Source: Pseudanabaena sp. Salubria-1
GTDB lineage: Bacteria > Cyanobacteriota > Cyanobacteriia > Pseudanabaenales > Pseudanabaenaceae
Reading direction: 5' to 3'
Assembly: GCA_023336205.1 (NCBI GenBank)
Contig: JALQCR010000019.1
Location: forward strand, 1 to 64,000
DNA: 64,000 nt
The notes under the pieces: generated by a model
What the model saw: the letters and a program-made list of their open reading frames with translations, nothing else
The model's database searches: none
What the model was told of the DNA's origin: nothing
Made by a program: the position numbers and the translations under genes
Shown: one piece after another, positions 62,543-64,000 of the stretch
How the letters are laid out: the number at the start of each line of letters is the position of its first letter
Numbering within the stretch: the first letter of the stretch is position 1

Positions 62543-64000
62543 GATAACGATTAAAAGATTGTCCACCTACGTAGGAAACCAAGGTAAACAAGTTAGAGGC
62601 ATAATGCCCAAAGACCTGATTAAAGGCGATTTTGGTGTCATTAAAACTTTCTCCTTTGCCTGGATAGCGCTTCTCGATCCGATTCCACATGACACGAGAA
62701 TTATCAAACTGCCACTGCGCATAAGTAACGGAATCGTTGCTCAAGTCATGGGTTTGAACCTTGGGATCAAGTCCAGCGAATGCATCCTCATCGGGGGCAT
62801 AGGCTAGCTCTGGCTGCGGTGCAAGCTTAGCTATTTTTTCTAGCTCCTTGATTTCTCCAGCAGGGATAATCGCATCAATTGGGGTATATCCATAGGCGAT
62901 CGCCCATTCATCATACGCACCAACTTTACTAGTGAAGAAATCACCTTGCTTTGTCCCCTGCGGCGCAAGATTTACGCCGTTATAATCCATTACAGAAGCA
63001 ACTAAACCCCTTTTACGAGTAATTTCTGTATTATTCAACTCCTCAGGCGAGAGCATGGCGCTACCATGAAAGTTGTGTCGCAAACCTAAGGTATGTCCGA
63101 CTTCATGGGCTGTAACTTCACGCACGAATTGATTGATATAGTCTTTCATGCGATCGCTACTTGGCAACACATTCTCAAACAGAGATAGAGACATTGCGCC
63201 TAACTGAAATTGTTCCACCGCTTCCATGCCGAAGCACAAATCATTAGCGCTAGACATAAACAAGTTGTTATTGAAATTAGTGTTAGTTGGTTGTTTTCTA
63301 AGCAAGGCGATCGCCTGTTTGTCGTAGCGCATCCGCCTCGCATCCATGCCATAACTGCATAGATTCGGATTACCAATCAATCGCGATAGAAAAGACAGAT
63401 TTTGCCAACTATTTTGTTGAGCAACACTGCCGTAATTCTGCTTAATTGCTCGAATCAAATTACTATCGATGATGATATCTGCATCAAGAATCTGCCCTGT
63501 TAAAGGATTGGTGCGAGATGGACCCATCGCAAAGAAACCATCAATCGAGTTAAACCAACGAATCGTGTTATAGCGAACATCGGCTGGGTTCCAATCAGCG
63601 CGATCGGGCATTTGTTTTACTGCGATCGCATCTTTAAACCCAATCTTCTCAAAGGCACGATTCCACATTAACGCGCCTTCACGCACAGCACTGCGATATT
63701 CTAGAGGAACTGTATTCTCAATCCAAAAGGTGATCGGTTGTTTGGGTGGAGAGAGTAAATCATGGGGATTTTGCTTTTCTAAATGCCAACGATTGATATA
63801 GCGGACAAATGGAGTCTTGCCAGATTTTTTAGAAAAGTCTTGATAGGCGGTGACAAAATAGCCAACTCGCTCATCAGCAAATCGAGGACGATAGCCATTT
63901 TGGGTCGGGAGTTGAGATAGGCTATAACGGACTTTGAGCGTAAATGCATTGCTATCGGACAGAGTACTTAGGTCAGGAGCGCTAAACTCTGATCTTGGCA

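Larger units (their letters stand above)
60586..64000 (-). pseudogene. Zinc metalloprotease gene split by an IS, 5' end outside the window
   Basis: The upstream part (62549 to beyond 64000) has TAHEVGHTLGLRHNFHGS, the HExxHxxGxxH zinc site of the metzincin-like DUF5117/DUF4953 family, and LRANGFxP-type strands. The downstream part (60586-61280) carries the C-terminal helical domain. Removing 61287-62542 and one GATAAC gives ...SFNRY joined to RSGDAIGRLPFEP in frame. Now the protein would end shortly inside the IS (…GVVVN). Probably inactive or shortened. Confidence 0.88.

Overview
The window looks like a chromosomal segment of a cyanobacterium. The HIP1 octamer GCGATCGC is scattered everywhere. 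There is a nirA/nrt/narB nitrate-assimilation cluster with an NtcA-type promoter, a phycobilisome-family protein, MenH, a TPM-domain protein like Psb32/TLP18.3, XisH/XisI, and many pentapeptide, TPR and WD40 proteins. A Pseudanabaena-like genome is my guess; the cyanobacterial assignment is firm. No tRNA, rRNA or CRISPR array was seen.

Layout. 1-7700: J-domain/pentapeptide protein, glycosyltransferase-like protein with a diguanylate cyclase, IS copy 1, EamA transporter, HU. 7800-16300: NYN protein, then a tight four-gene unit (Ser/Thr kinase-AAA fusion, XisH, XisI, AAA-WD40 protein). The last gene of that unit is split by an ISAs1-type element that landed inside an older in-frame repeat. 16300-20800: small toxin-antitoxin-like genes (DUF433/DUF5615, an orphan HicB-like gene, BrnT/BrnA), a short-chain dehydrogenase with an in-frame stop, and two DUF305 genes. 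20800-25750: a minus-strand set of NB-ARC ATPase, P-loop ATPase and TPR protein that resembles NLR-type signalling or conflict systems. 25900-38400: mostly housekeeping (phycobilisome-like protein, GHL10 hydrolase, MenH, LRR protein, IS copy 2, QueA, DALR protein, K+ channel, RsmD, an alpha/beta hydrolase, a RelE module). 38450-47790: nirA-nrtA-nrtB-nrtD-nrtC-narB, with nrtD and nrtC in reverse of the usual order, behind an NtcA/NtcB-type promoter. 48100-64000: IS1 element, class I lysyl-tRNA synthetase, adenylate cyclase, a TPR gene broken by a 135-bp MITE, an IS1595-type element with a frameshift, a FolB-RNase HI fusion, YlqF/RbgA, a TPM protein, and a zinc metalloprotease broken by another IS.

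Two themes stand out. First, insertion is active: four genes are cut or trimmed by mobile elements, and in each I can rebuild the earlier reading frame by removing the element and one copy of its target duplication. Second, the intergenic spaces hold at least twenty perfect or near-perfect palindromes. Many share a short GC-rich core, but each has its own arms of up to 27 bp. Members with identical cores flank one gene, and a related 52-bp palindrome lies inside that same gene in frame. Many probably act as bidirectional terminators, but shared cores with private arms are not explained by termination alone.

Candidate undescribed systems are the kinase-AAA/XisH/XisI/AAA-WD40 unit and the NB-ARC/P-loop/TPR unit. 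Both are inferred from domains and gene spacing only.
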